Shown here piece after piece: positions 37,739 through 50,312 of a stretch of 64,000 bases of DNA. The position numbers were made by a program, and so were the translations under genes. Within the stretch, counting starts at the first letter, position 1, and the number at the start of each line of letters is the position of its first letter. Source of the stretch: Pyrus communis (taxonomy: Eukaryota > Streptophyta > Magnoliopsida > Rosales > Rosaceae). The notes under the pieces were generated by a model that saw only the letters and a list, made by a program, of their open reading frames with translations, was not told the origin of the DNA and did not search any database. The stretch spans positions 7,272,001 to 7,336,000 of the forward strand of contig NC_084819.1 of the NCBI RefSeq assembly GCF_963583255.1, given 5' to 3'.

Positions 37739-40058
37739 TGTGACAACCCGTCCCGAAATATAATATATTTTATTCTCGATGGTGTGAAATGATTAATTTG
37801 CCCTTGAGCGTTTGGTAGTGGCGTGTGTGTGGATGGGCTAAGGATTTGGACCAATTAATTTTCTCCCTAAGTAATTGGACCTAATTAGAATTTAGGCTTT
37901 ATTTATTTTTGGTTGGTTGCCCAAATCCGAACCACACACACACACTTACCCGTTGACCCTTGTTTCTTTTTCTCCCTTTCGATCATTTTCATCCTTTTGT
38001 ACAACTTGCATGGACAACTCCTAATCTAGCTCTCCATTCACGGATCAAGCTTGTGGACACCATCATCACCTTCCTTGTAACCTTACGAACTCAATTATAC
38101 CTTCGGTTGGACGAGAACTTCGGAAACTCTAGAACTAGGGAGCTCTGACGAAATGCACTGTTCATCTGTTGTGATCGCAGAGGTTTCATCGAAATTTAGG
38201 GTCCTAGGAAGTCTTAAAACTTCTTCATGAAGCTTAGAGATGAGTTTTGGAAGGTTTTGGACGTCGGGACACTCGAGTTCGTCGAGTTGCAGGGGTCGTC
38301 GAACTATCGAGATTTTTCCGGCAAGATTCCATTGGTTTTAGGTGTTAAGGATGTGTTTCTTTCGTCCTAAGCTTCATTTTGGTACAAATTTCATGAAATT
38401 CGGTGTTAAAATGAGTGAGATATTAAGGTTTAAAATTTTTCCAGAATTCGGTGATAGCAGCGGTGACTGGAGCCAGACTTCGGCAAACCAAGGAAGGTGA
38501 GGGGGAATATTCCGTCAACTTTAACAGAATATTACTAAGGGCGTCATGTATATTTAACAATATATTCCATTATTTAACGGAATATTCCCTAACGCTGTTA
38601 GGATTCCATCCAACTTGCGAGGCACGTGCCTGCGCGTGTGGCTGCGCCTTGGTCGGCGCGTGAGGGCGTGTGGGAACTTAGAAAATTATTCTAAAAATAT
38701 GGGGATGTTTATGGGGTTGAGTGTGCCACAATGGTATATTCAAATACCCCAATTGAGTAACGCATGAGAAGTTATTACCTAGTTTTGTATATGTGCTTAA
38801 AAATAACATTAAAATAATTGTTTCGCATATAGGTGAGACTTTTCTAGAGGACGAGCGAAGTCAAGTGAGACTAGGGGGCTACGACCCTTCCACATATCAG
38901 TGAGTGGGCTTTTGATTTTCGGTATATATATACTTGGTATTTTTCCCAGAAAATATTTTTAAATGGACTTGTGTTTTAAAATGCCATGCCAAATGTTTTA
39001 TATTTAGAATATGCATTTAGTAGTTGTACATATTTATGTTTGACACTGCAGACGCTTAGGTAAGTTCCAGAAGACTTTATAGATTGTGGATGTGAGTTGC
39101 ATCATTGTGCTGAGATGTATCTATAGCTCATAACCTGCACCCCGGTGTTAGTGCTCCTGCCTGTGGTTGGGGCACAGTCCTTCATGTGATGTTCACCTCC
39201 CGCACCATACGCTCACCTTGGATCTAAGTTAGGTGCACAGCCTTGTCGTACAGATCACTATAGGTGGTTCTGACTCGTAGGTGACCCACGATCGTTCGCA
39301 CAGTCTTCACGTGATCGTAGCACTTGAGAGCGTATTTATTTACACCCAGTCCTGTCGTACAGACCACTTTAGGTGGTTCCAACTCGTGTGCAGACATATT
39401 TGTTAAGCTATTAGTTGAGCTGTACAGGTCATATTAGGTGACTCCAGCTAGATGGATGAGCTATAGATTCAGCCGTACATGTCATATTAAGTGACTCCAA
39501 CTGACATATCATTTGCATTGATTTATATCACCTAGCTTACATATTTTATGCTGAGATATTTGACATGGCATATATGTGGATTTTTCTATTCTGAGCATGT
39601 TTGTGATATAAATATGTATTCTAATTTCTAGGAAATTATATAGGTTTTACAACGAGGGGTTACTACCTTTGATAGTTGAAATGGTTTTGAAAAGCTTTGT
39701 TTTTGCCCACTCACACTTTCTATTTTGCGCCTCTCCAGGTTTTAGGTATGAGTGCTTGTTGGTGGCTTACAAGGAATTGACGGCGGTTCTGACAGATTAT
39801 CACTATTGTAGGACCACCTCTGGTATTGTATAATGAGTACGTGTCATGTTGGACTGCACTTAGGCTACCTGTGCTCTGATTATGGTGTATCACACTTAAA
39901 TATCGGGATTTGCACTTATATTTGCTTAGTGTAAATTAGCTAGCTTGGTTCTTAATTATTCACATTTCTTTATATCATTATCATTTTTGCACTGTGCGCA
40001 TGGCTACGTCACCCTTATGTGACGGCCAACATGCCTTGATTTCGGTCGGGGTGTGTCA
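37739..40058 (+). repeat. 3' LTR of the gypsy element
   Basis: A 2,320-bp LTR, TGTGACAACCCGTCCC...GGGGTGTGTCA, colinear with 30513-32804 apart from small indels and scattered substitutions. It begins right after the polypurine tract and is followed by the acgtc duplication. Confidence 0.92.
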
Positions 40059-40479
40059 ACGTCCACTTAATTACAAATATAATATCAAATATAAAAATGT
40101 TTGTGACACATTGACTGCTCCTTTTAATGTCCAATCGGAAATATCTTCTCATCTTAATCATTAAAATATTCCAATGAACTCGATGCCTAATCATCGAACA
40201 GAAGGTGGAGGTGCTCTCTTTGAGGTAACATAAAGCTTGTATGCATTTTACATTTTATACATAGTATTTTAAAACTATTAATATTATATTTGAAATTGGA
40301 TGAAGCATAATTTTTATTATGTTTTTTTTTTTTAATTTTTTATGATGTAGGATTTCGATAATAATTACAATGGTCCAAACTTAGTTGAAAAAGGTGAATT
40401 ACAAAATCATATGGATAATAAAAGACTACATAGAAGACAAGATATAGATATTTTTTCTTGGTAGCAAATGGAGCATCTT

Positions 40480-40660
40480 CATTATCCAATACTTTCTTAG
40501 TTAGCCGAGATGTCCTATTTCAACTGTTACGTCAGAATCCGCTTTCAGTATTGGGGATAAAGTACTAGATCAATATTGTACTTGGTTGTTACCAGACACG
40601 GGTCAAGCTTTGTTGTGTACACGAGATTGGCTTTTTGGAAAAGGAGGTAATAGATCTTTT
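40480..40660 (+). pseudogene. hAT transposase C-terminal fragment
   Basis: Broken frames encode a hAT dimerisation region: 'EHLHYPILS', then after a shift SAFSIGDKVLDQYCTWLLPD and ALLCTRDWLFGK. An exon-like acceptor region precedes it at about 40348. It belongs to the hAT element 28397-41140 and is the only transposase part left. Confidence 0.8.
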
Positions 40661-41542
40661 ATATAAAGCCAAAGTTCCAATACCGTTTCCCATGGTGATT
40701 GATGAAAATTGAAGGGTATTATTGTAAGAAAATTTGCAAGGTTCTACAACCTTGAAACATAACTACCCTCATTTGGCAAATCCCTTGAACATTTGATATT
40801 TTGTAATGTACTAATGTTTTTTTCCATTATACTTTTGGGTATGTAATACTTGAAAGACAAATGTGATTTTATATTTTAAATGTGACAATGTGGTATGTAT
40901 ATACTAATTTAGTATTATATTTTTCATTTGATTATTTATTGGTTTAAAATAAATTTTCTAACGGGTAACAAGTCGGGTCATATTACCCATTAATATTAAC
41001 GAATTGATTTCGGGTCGGGTCATATTACCTGTTTATTTTAATGGGTGTTATACGACACAACACGATAGGACCCGTTAAGATATTGGGTATGACATGAAAA
41101 TGCTACAATCATGAGAAACACAACACGAATGCCATGTCTAAGCACAACTCATTATTTTCTTTTGCCAAAACTGCAACTTCAACTTCACACCAATACGCAA
41201 GAGAGACAGGGGGTTTGAATTAGAGTTGTCAAAAATGAAATTGGAATTGTTTAGTAGGTAAGTTGGAGGCAAAGAACTATGTCAAAATAAAATGTACATA
41301 CTACCTTTTAATTTACTATTTATTTGATGGACTATACGGAAATAGGGTGAAGTGAGACTAAATGAGACGAAAATAGTTGTTTTATGGGCATAGTGAGACA
41401 AAACCAGTTTCAGGGGGTGAAGTGAGATTAAATGTCTGGGGCAAATAAATTAATAAAGCCTTTTGGATTTTTGGTTTTATAGATGCATGATGCATCACCC
41501 TTGCTGTGTTTTTAGTTTATTTTTAGGTTATCCTTTTAAAAA

Positions 41543-41690
41543 GGTGGTGCTATTTACACACTTATTTTTACCTCTCACATACCTCTCTCAAATTTCGGCT
41601 GTCAGATCAAATGAATCTAAGAAAATCAATGGACAAAATTAACATAGATGTTTAGAAGGTAAAATGAGGTATGTGAATGGTACTATCATT
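41543..41690. mobile_element. Short MITE
   Basis: 'ggtggtgctatttacacact' at the left pairs with the inverted right end ('atgatagtaccattcacata'). Same family as 6277-6425. Confidence 0.55.
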
Positions 41691-41926
41691 AAATAATAGC
41701 TAATAGCCTAATATTATTAAATTTGTTGCAAAATAAATAATGACAATCATATCAATTCTTAAAAAAAAAAAAAAAAAAAATACAGAAGATAATGAATCAA
41801 ATAGAAGCAGTTTCAAGCTCATCCTCTTTCTCAAAGGCACACCTTCATCATTGATAACCTTTTTTTTATTACAGGCGGTTCAGCTAGATGATAAGAGCAA
41901 GTCCAACTGTTTTAAGAGGGCAAGGG

Positions 41927-42454
41927 CCAAGGTTGTAAAAGACGTACGCTAGGCGCTAGTTGGTAGGTGAGCTAGGGCCTAACGCTTAGCCGGAGCCTAG
42001 GTGGATTTAAGTAAATTTATTATTTTATTGTATAAACAAGAGCCTATTTATATTTTCACAAAAAAAAAAAAACACTTCTACTTTAAAAAAGCATAATTGT
42101 ATACATAAATTGCAAATAAAATGACATATAAATTATAAAGAATTAGGACATATTTAAAACATGGGAAACAAACATTTAATGAGTGTTCATTCAAGTATTC
42201 AACAAGTTTCTTATATTTTATTGAAAAAATAAATGCAACATAAAAGTTATCGATTTTCTATTTAAGTGAGAGTCATGACCTAAGTAGGTGTCTAAGAAGG
42301 TTTAGGTGGGCTAGGCAAATGCCTAAGCGGGTCTAGACGGGCTTGGAAAACATCCAAGCAGGTCTAGGTGCACTTTCTTAATTTTCAAATGCCTAGGGAC
42401 TAATTGGACGGTGGCTAGCCGTCTAGCGCCTAGGCAGGAATTTTTAGAATAGTG
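41927..42454. mobile_element. hAT-like MITE with an 8-bp target duplication
   Basis: The left end 'ccaaggttgtaaaagacg' and the inverted right end 'actattctaaaaattcc' pair, with 'ctaggcgctag' shared further in. Flanks ggcaaggg (41919-41926 and 42454-42461) are identical, an 8-bp duplication whose last base overlaps the element end. The interior is full of 'gcctaggc' type words and has no transposase. Confidence 0.65.
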
Positions 42455-42543
42455 GCAAGGGTAGTGAAATTGCCTTTACTCTATTCATTCTAAACAGTAA
42501 TTGTCTTTGTGCAAATCCTTTCATTTTTATTACAGGCAGTTCA

Positions 42544-42908
42544 CCTTGTGATTCGTTGGATACAAATTTTCTCGATTTTTTTTGTAATCAAAACGACGAG
42601 CATTTTGCAATGAATTTTGGATCACTTTTATGATTTTCTCCTATGCATAAGTCATCACAAAAAGTACCAATTGTGGATGATCACTTGTGACATTTTACGA
42701 AATAAAACCCTATGCTCTAAAACTATCGTGATGTCCCAAAAACTGCCACGTGAAGTGAAATATATATATGTATAATATGAAATAATTCATATAAGATATG
42801 AGAAAAATCGAAAAATTATTCTAGAAATTTGTAAGGACTCATTATAGGGTGCTCGTCGTACTGATACCAAAAAACTCAAGAAAAATTGTATCCAACGAAT
42901 CACATGGT
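42544..42908. repeat. Inverted repeat around a 230-bp spacer
   Basis: The left arm 42544-42612 ('gtgattcgttggatacaa', then 'acgacgagca') matches the inverted right arm 42838-42908 with a few mismatches. It may be another foldback element or a hairpin RNA locus. Confidence 0.65.
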
Positions 42909-43279
42909 GCCACATGGCACATATTGAATAGATACAATATAAAACGTAAAATTTGTATAAAAATCATAGAAAATGAAAAAAATATTCCGAAAATTTCCAC
43001 CGACTCCTGGAACCATACTCGTTGAGAAATAAGCATAAAACATCAATTATGAGTTGAAATCAGATAAGAGAAGTTCACAAATGTTACATTAGGTACTTGG
43101 TATTTGTAATTTTACATAATACACTTATACATGTTTCATGATTTGTTGCTTGATTTATCCTCCTTGGCCAATTACCATTTTCATGACACCGATTTGGTAT
43201 ATTAAACGTACCACGTCAAAGATATCCCATTCATAATCTCGTACTGATAGGATCAAAAACATACCACAAAGTAGCAAAC
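42909..43279. other. Intergenic, nothing assigned
   Basis: AT-rich, no coding frame or repeat recognised. Confidence 0.4.
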
Positions 43280-43284
43280 AAATG

Positions 43285-43863
43285 TGTTGGAAAATTTAAT
43301 AATAATATTATTATATTAAATTTATTAATTGAATGGAAATTAGAAGTGGAGCCTTTTGGTAGAAAGATGTGTTTGCCCAAATGAAGAGTTGCAACTTTTG
43401 ACTCTTCATGAATAGTCACATGCTTTCCAAAGAGGTATCTCACATTCTATAAATAGGGAAGCCCCCTATAATCACAATATAACTTGCATTCTTTATATAA
43501 TCAAACATAGAGTGCACTAAATATTAGAGTCTCATTGAGTCCATATGAGAAAGTTTTCAACACAATCGTGGTTCATGGAGCCTTGTGATTTGAAGTGCTA
43601 CTATTACAAGGACGTGGTCGTTGTATCTTGAGAGACATGCGCCAATTAACCATGAGCACCATAGCGAGGCGTAAACTTGTCTTAAGGACATAGTGTCCAA
43701 CACTTGCCTCAACCGTATTTTCTAGGTTTGTCTAATCCATTATATCATGTTCATTTAACATTGATTACTCATGCGCATGCATTATTGTGATATATAATTG
43801 CATGAATTATTTCTTGATTTTCTATGTGATTTATTATTTCAATTAGACCCAATTTTTCCAACA
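43285..43863 (+). mobile_element. Solo copia-type LTR
   Basis: Runs TGTTGGAAAATTT to AATTTTTCCAACA, with matching inverted ends and perfect aaatg duplications (43280-43284 and 43864-43868). A TATA box (ctataaata) lies near 43447. It is 579 bp with no internal domain or partner LTR. Confidence 0.92.
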
Positions 43864-43868
43864 AAATG

Positions 43869-44588
43869 TTCTATTGATTTTCCTTATTAACACTAAGATT
43901 TGTCAATTGTAGCATATGAAAATAAGGGTATTCTCCGTAGAAGATTGTTTTATCAAACTATTTAAAATGTCACAAAAACTGGGTTGGTGTCCCTACTGAC
44001 CAACCCCCGAAAAATAATTATTAGACTGACTTACACTTGTCTAAATTCAATGAAGGTACACTCACACATATTTTCGAGATTTTTGGAGTTGATTTGCGAT
44101 TTTAATTAAATCCAACAGAAACAGGACATAAACAAATTTTAAATAATAAAAATAGATTGTAGTTCATAAATTAAGAAAACGAGTTAGGGGAATTGCTATC
44201 CACCACCGGATAATCATGCAAACATATTATGTTTGATTCAAATTGCTTTTATATCCGGATGAAGATGCTTAGGTTAGTTGAATGTTAGAACATAACCTAT
44301 TACTCTTTCTTAAATAGTATGTTAAGAGAATGACATTTTCAACTCAACTTAGGCCCTAGCATGCTATCTAGAATGGCGTGTTCATAGAATTAACCAGTAG
44401 AAATTATTAATAACGAAAAAAGAATTTGAGTCATCACAAGACATCGTAAGTACTAGCGTTGTCTTACTTATCCTAGAAATTGGTTCATATATGTTAATCG
44501 CAATTAACAAGTACTACTCTAGAACATATGTAGGTCCTCATTCAACAAGGGCAGCACACACATATTTATAGCATTAGAATCCTAGATA
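43869..44588. other. Gene-free stretch
   Basis: No coding frame or element recognised; it lies between a solo LTR and the TRIM. Confidence 0.4.
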
Positions 44589-44593
44589 TGCTT

Positions 44594-45065
44594 TGTAGTA
44601 TCCCACATCGCCCGTGAGGGCGTGGTCTTTGGGCCTTATATATCCATGCCCAGAGCTTTAACTTCAGAGAGGCCTTTTGTGGACTACGGTCCACAAGAAC
44701 AAAACCGTGCGGTAGCTGGGTGGCTGCGACATAGTCTAGGCCCAGAATGCCAAAGCGGACAATATCCGAGAGGTTGGAGTCTGGGATGTGACAATTTGGT
44801 ATCAGAGCCAGACTCACGGCCGTGGTGTGCCAACGAGGACGTCGGGCTCCCTAAGGGGGGTGGATTGTAGTATCCCACATCGCCCGTGAGGGCGTGGTCT
44901 TTGGGCCTTATATATCCATGCCCAGAGCTTTAACTTCAGAGAGGCCTTTTGTGGACTACGGTCCACAAGAACAAAACCGTGCGGTAGCTGGGTGGCTGCG
45001 ACATAGTCCAGGCCCAGAATGCCAAAGCGGACAATATCCGAGAGGTTGGAGTCTGGGATGTGACA
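44594..45065 (+). mobile_element. TRIM (miniature LTR retrotransposon)
   Basis: Two 200-bp LTRs (44594-44793, 44866-45065; TGTAGTATCCCACATCG...GGATGTGACA) differ at one visible site. The 72-bp interior consists of an initiator-Met primer site 'tggtatcagagcca' (44797-44810) and a polypurine tract ('aaggggggtggat', 44853-44865). Perfect tgctt duplications flank it (44589-44593, 45066-45070). No protein is encoded, so movement must rely on another element's enzymes. A TATA-like 'ttatatat' is near 44636. Near-identical LTRs suggest recent insertion. Confidence 0.96.
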
Positions 45066-45137
45066 TGCTTACTAAGTATGGATCCATAGAAAACATATAA
45101 AGAATCCATCACTGACATAAGTAGTGAACCAATTTTC

Positions 45138-45854
45138 TGTTGGAAGTTTTGAGAAGAAATTTCATTGTCCCACATTGGCCATTCTCAAAAGGATTCCTCA
45201 CTTTATAAGGCTTTGTCCCTTATAGAAAGTGATTGGAGTGATAGGCCTTGGAGACTAAAATTGGGCTTACCTTTGGGGTTAGGCTTTGGGGTTTAATAAT
45301 TAATTGATAATTAATATATAATTAATATTTCGGATTTAATTAATTATTTTTAATTAATTTCGAATTTAATTAATTAATTAATTTTTTATTATTACCAACA
45401 GACTCATCCTTTCAGATGAAGTCTGAAGAGTTCAGAAAAAACGCATAGCAAAGCACCCCTCTGAAGAGATGTCTTTTAACAGTCACACCTCATTCTCATA
45501 CCTGTTGCGAACAGGCATAATCCCATTATATATACATCCATCTGCATGACATTTAGAACATAGAAAATCAACATTCTTCTTCTACAATCGTAAACATCCG
45601 TTCTAAGAGAACAACACAAAAATTCGCCAGAAGTCAATTTTTCCGGTGCTGGAATTCTTGACTTAGATCATTGAATCATGGTGAAGCAGACGTCCATAGA
45701 ACTACAAGCACTGAGTAGGGACGAAATTTCTGTTTCAAGGACATTGCGGTACGCAAGCCTCGATCTTCAATTTTTCTGTTTACATTGTTCATACTCTGTT
45801 CAATATTTATTAGCATATATAATTTTATCACAAATTGTTGACATATATCCAACA
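45138..45854 (+). repeat. 5' LTR of copia element
   Basis: A 717-bp LTR, TGTTGGAAGTTTTGAG...TATATCCAACA, with a TATA-like 'ctttataagg' near 45200. No initiator-Met primer motif follows; the next bases are 'atcttgaaacagaaaatgg'. Confidence 0.93.
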
Positions 45855-45869
45855 ATCTTGAAACAGAAA

Positions 45870-48800
45870 ATGGATCAATAATTTGTGATTGTGAATGGCG
45901 CTGTGCCAAAATACTCTGAAAAGCCTAAGAAGTTCAAAGGGCTAGACTTCAAGAGATGGCAACAGAAGATGTTATTTTTCCTGACAACCATGAATCTCGC
46001 TCATGTTGTCAACGAAGAAGCTCCAAAGTCTAATGAGAATTATGACGAAAGAGACTGTCATGGCAATTGAAGCTTGGAATCATTCTGAGTTTTGTTGTAG
46101 GAATTATATTCTGAATAGTTTGGATGACAATCTCTACGACATTTATTCTCTGTGCAAGACAGCGAAGGAGTTGTGGGAATCCCTGGAGAAAAAGTATAAG
46201 ATTGATGATGCCGGTTCAAAGAAATTTGTTATCGGTAAGTTTCTCAAATATACAATGTTGGATTCAAAATCTGTTGTCTCTCATGTCGAAGAAATCCAGA
46301 AATTGATCTATGAACTGCACTCCGAGGGATGCGAGATCAATGAGCATTTCCAAGTTGGGATGATAATCGAAAAGTTGCCAACTTCTTGGAATGACTTCAA
46401 AATTTATTTCAAGCACAAGCGTCATGAGATGAATATGGAGGATTTTATTCTGAGGCTACGAGTGGAAGAAGACCACAGAAAGGTAGACCGTTCTGGAAGG
46501 TTTGATGCCATTGAAGCCAATGCAAATTATGTTGAGGGAGGAAACTCCAAGGCCAAGCTAAAGAAGATTAAGGCTCCGAAAACCAAGCAGTTTGTACAAT
46601 TTGCCCTTGCTCCAAAAGGCAAGAATCTGAAGAAGATTAAGGGCGCATGCTATGTGTGTGGCAAATTTGGTCACAAGGCACAAGATTGTTATCATCGCAA
46701 GGATGGAAATCATGCCAACGGAAACAACAACCATACTAACATGGTAACCACCAATGAAGAATTGGTTGCTGTTGTGTCTGAGGTCAACATGGTCTCAAAT
46801 GGGAGTGAATGGTTGATGGATACTGGTGCTACCAAGCACATCTATGCTGACAGAAATCTGTTCATTGAATACCATCCTGCTACCCATGGAGAAAAGCTGT
46901 ATATGGGCAATTCTGCCTCATCTGCGGTGGAGGTCAAAGGCAAAGTGATACTCAAATTCATATATGGAAAGAGTCTCACCTTGCTGAATGTGTTGCATGT
47001 TCCTTAAATGAGGAGGAACTTGGTTTCTGGACTTATTCTGATTGCTAAGGGCTTTAAACTTGTAATGAAATCCAACAAATTTGTACTTACCAAGGGTGGG
47101 ATGTTTGTTGGAAAGGGTTATGTGGCTGATGGCCTCGTGAAACTCAATGTAATTGTCATTGATGATGCTAATAAAATAAATGCTTCTACTTATATTGTTG
47201 AGTCTTCTAATATTTGGCATGCTAGATTAGGACATGTTAATTTTCGTTCCATGCAAAGAATGGTTAAATTAGAATTGTTACCTAAATTCGAAATTGATTT
47301 TACTCATAAGTGTGAAACATGTACTGAATCGAAATTTGCTAGGCAACGAGAAAGTCAATTCTGGAAAGATCAAATGACTTACTTGGATTAATTCATAGTG
47401 ATCTTTGTGACTTTAAATCCACACCAACTTGTGGAGGAAAGAATTATTATGTCACTTTTATTGATGACTGCAGTAAGTATTGCTATGTTTATTTGATTCA
47501 TAGCAAGGACGAAGCTTTGAATACGTTTAAGACATATAAAGCCGAAGTTGAAAATCAACTTGAGAGAAAAATCAAAGCATTTAGATCCGATAGAGGAGGA
47601 GAGTATGAGTCTACTGCCTTCTCAGATTTTTGTGCACAACATGGAATTATACATCAAACAACGGCTCCATACACGCCACAACAAAATGGTGTTGCCGAAA
47701 GATAAAATAGAACATTCAAAGATATGATTAATTCCATGTTAAATAGTTCAGGGCTTCCACACAGTTTGTGGGGTGAAGTTTTACGTACTGCAAATACCAT
47801 ATTGAATAAAGTTCCTTTAAAGAAGATTGACGAGTCACCTTATGAACTATGGAAAGGACATAAACCCACTTATAAAATCCTCAAAGTGTGGGGTTGCTTA
47901 GCAAAGATGCAAGTTCCGTTACCAAAAAGAACTAAACTAGGACCTAAAACTATTGATTGCGTATTCATTGGATATGAAAATAATAGTGCTGCTTATAGGT
48001 TCCTTGTTGTAAAATCATTGATTTCTGACGTACATGTTAACACTATATTAGAATCAGCGGATGCAGAATTCTTTGAGGATATATTTCCTTACAAAGAAAA
48101 GGAATCTGGTTCTAATACAAAGAGGGTTCATGATTATAGTCATGATAAAGCCTCTTCTTCTGGTGCTCAAGATGTGGAACCTTGAACTTTTAAAGAAGCA
48201 ATGACCTTTTTCGAGGCTCCTTTATGGAAGGAAGCAATTAAAAGTGAAATGGAATCCATTATGGAAAATAACACATGGGAATTGGTTGATTTACCTCCCG
48301 GTAGTAAGCCAATTGGTCATAAATGGATTTTCAAGAAGAAACTTAAGGCGGATGGAACCATTGATAAATTCAAGACATGTTTAGTAGCCAAAGGTTATCG
48401 CCAAAATGAAGGGTTGGATTATTTCGACACCTATTCTCCAGTTTCTCGCATAACGTCAATTAGGACGTTAATAGCGATTGCGGCTATGCAACTTTGATAT
48501 ACATCAAATGGATGTAAAAACAACTTTTTTAAATGGAGAACTAGATGAAGAAATATACATGGAACAACCTGAAGGGTTCATGCTTAAAGGACAAGAAAGC
48601 AAAGTGTGCAAATTAGTTAAGTCATTATATGGACTTAAACAAGCACCAAAACAATGGCACGAGAAATTTGATCATACTTTGTTGACACATGGGTTCAAAA
48701 TAAATGAATCTGATGAAAGTGTCTACATTAAGAGTAATGATAAAACTTGCGTTATTGTTTACTTGTATGTGGATGATATGCTCATAATGGGAAATGATAA

Positions 48801-49710
48801 AGATGTAATAAACAAAACAAAGAAAATGTTGAATTCAAAATTTGACATGAATGACTTAGGTCAAGCCGACGTCATTTTAGGAATTCAAATTAAGAGAAAT
48901 AGTGAAGGGTATGTCCTTATACAATCCCATTATGCAAAAAAAATATTACGTAGGTTTGGTCAATTTGATTGCAAACTTGCTACAACTCCTTTTGATGCTG
49001 GATGCAAGTTGGAGAAAAATAAAGGCAATGCCATATCTCAACTTGAATATTCCCAAGTAATTGGAAGTCTAATGTACTTGATGAATTCAACTAGGCCAGA
49101 CTTAGCTTATGCAGTAAGTAGGCTTAGTAGATATACAAGTAATCTGGCACAAAAACATTGGGATGCTTTAGTAAGAGTGTTAAGATATTTGAAAAATACA
49201 CTTAACTATGGATTACACTACACAAAGTATCCACCTGTTGTAGAAGGTTTCAGTGATGCCAATTGGATTTCTGACACTACAGAATCCAAATCGACAAGTG
49301 GATATGTTTTTAGCTTGGGTGGTGCAGCAATATCTTGAAAATCCTCTAAACAAAAATGTATGGCTCGGTCCACCATGGAGTCAGAGTTTATAGCTTTAGA
49401 CTTGGCTGGAGATGAAGTCAAGTGGCTCAAACATTTTCTGGAGGATATTCCAGTATGGCCAAAGCTTGTGACTGCTATATGTATACATTGTGATAGTATG
49501 GCTGCGCAATCAAGGGCCAAAAGTCATGTATACAATGGCAAGTCCCGATACATTAGGCATCAACATAATACTCTTAAGAAGTTGCTCTTCAATGGAATAA
49601 TTGATTATGTAAAGTCAAAAGAAAATATAGCTGATCCTTTGACAAAAGGCCTACCAAGAGAGCAAATATTATTTACATCGAGGGGAATGGGTCTCAAGCC
49701 AATTCAATGA
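45870..49710 (+). pseudogene. copia gag-pol (broken)
   Basis: Starts MDQ then TAA (45879), then KPKKFKGLDFKRWQQKM. The CCHC knuckle CYVCGKFGHKAQDC is at 46648-46689 and protease WLMDTGATKHIY near 46810. The integrase zinc region (WHARLGHVNF...CETC) is near 47215-47320, with its core (RSDRGGEYES, QQNGVAER) to 47702. RT from 48200 has YVDD at 48766-48777, and RNase H ends with ADPLTKGLP near 49631. Frame changes fall near 46060, 47390 and 48485; stops are at 45879, 47005, 47703, 48183 and 49336. All catalytic motifs seen are intact, so decay is by scattered small lesions. Confidence 0.92.
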
Positions 49711-50312
49711 ATCGAACTGGGTGGAAACCTAACCTAGCTGATTGGAGATCCTATGGTATAGGTTCAATAGGCAAACTGGTTGAGTTTGATTCAAAAGTTG
49801 AACACATAACTTACCCATTCTTATAATAAAATGTGTGTTGTCTGTTGAGTTTGAGGGGTTATGTTTTATACATTTAATGACATTAATATCTTGTTATCAA
49901 GAGGAATATGGCAGACTATTCTTAATTAATGTCACCTATATAGGAGTAAATGGGGCCGCATTTATGAGAATTGAAATGGCTAAATTCTCTAAAGCTCCTA
50001 TGAAATCTGAGATCTGTTCAGGGCCGAAATGAACACAACTGTATGAATTGACGTGTGGCAGACATGATATGCGTGTAGCATATTGTCTCGGTTTACTACT
50101 ACGGTGAACAGTTCAAGATCTTCCACATCCACTGCATCACCAAGTAAACCCGATATGTTTTCACTAGGGTAAGTTCAAGTCCAAAAGAAACTTCACTCGA
50201 TGCATATCATGTCTATTCTCTCTTAGTTTTAGGCAACCTAGTCATACATTTGCATTCAAATGTGGGGTAGTTGTTGAAGTTTGAATGAAATTTCAACTCA
50301 AATGTGGGGTAT

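Larger units (their letters stand above)
30513..40058 (+). mobile_element. Ty3/gypsy element, chromodomain (Tekay/Del-like)
   Basis: A 9,546-bp element with 2.3-kb LTRs, an initiator-Met primer site, a polypurine tract (37722-37738, ending 'aaggggggtaggt') and perfect acgtc target duplications (30508-30512, 40059-40063). Gag, protease, RT, RNase H, integrase and a C-terminal chromodomain follow in gypsy order. Several stops and shifts make it non-coding. It lies inside the hAT element, so it inserted later. Confidence 0.93.
28397..41140 (+). mobile_element. hAT element with a nested gypsy retrotransposon
   Basis: Termini TAGACCTGACAATTT (28397) and the inverted TAGACATGGCATTC (41140) are flanked by identical 8-bp copies agcacaac (28389-28396 and 41141-41148), the hAT signature. 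Without the gypsy insert the element is about 3.2 kb. Its right part (40480-40650) encodes a broken hAT C-terminal dimerisation region. Its left part holds a 122-bp tandem duplication, a SINE and a hairpin MITE. The transposase body is missing, so it is a deletion derivative. Confidence 0.88.
25527..41465. mobile_element. Outer inverted-repeat element hosting a nested stack
   Basis: Sequence near 25527-25700 ('ttggttttgtctcact') and 28170-28300 ('cataattctttggctccaac') matches the reverse complement of 41310-41465 and 41190-41290, in the same order and at roughly 75 percent identity. After removing the solo LTR (25716-27883) and the hAT element (28397-41140), the host is about 1 kb with long arms, like a Mutator-like non-autonomous element. 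The outermost ends and target duplication were not resolved. Confidence 0.6.

Noticed and set aside
43869..44588. Possible missing left half of the CACTA or LTR-like repeat
   Set aside because: No CACTA terminus and no match to 8894-9640 was found by eye.
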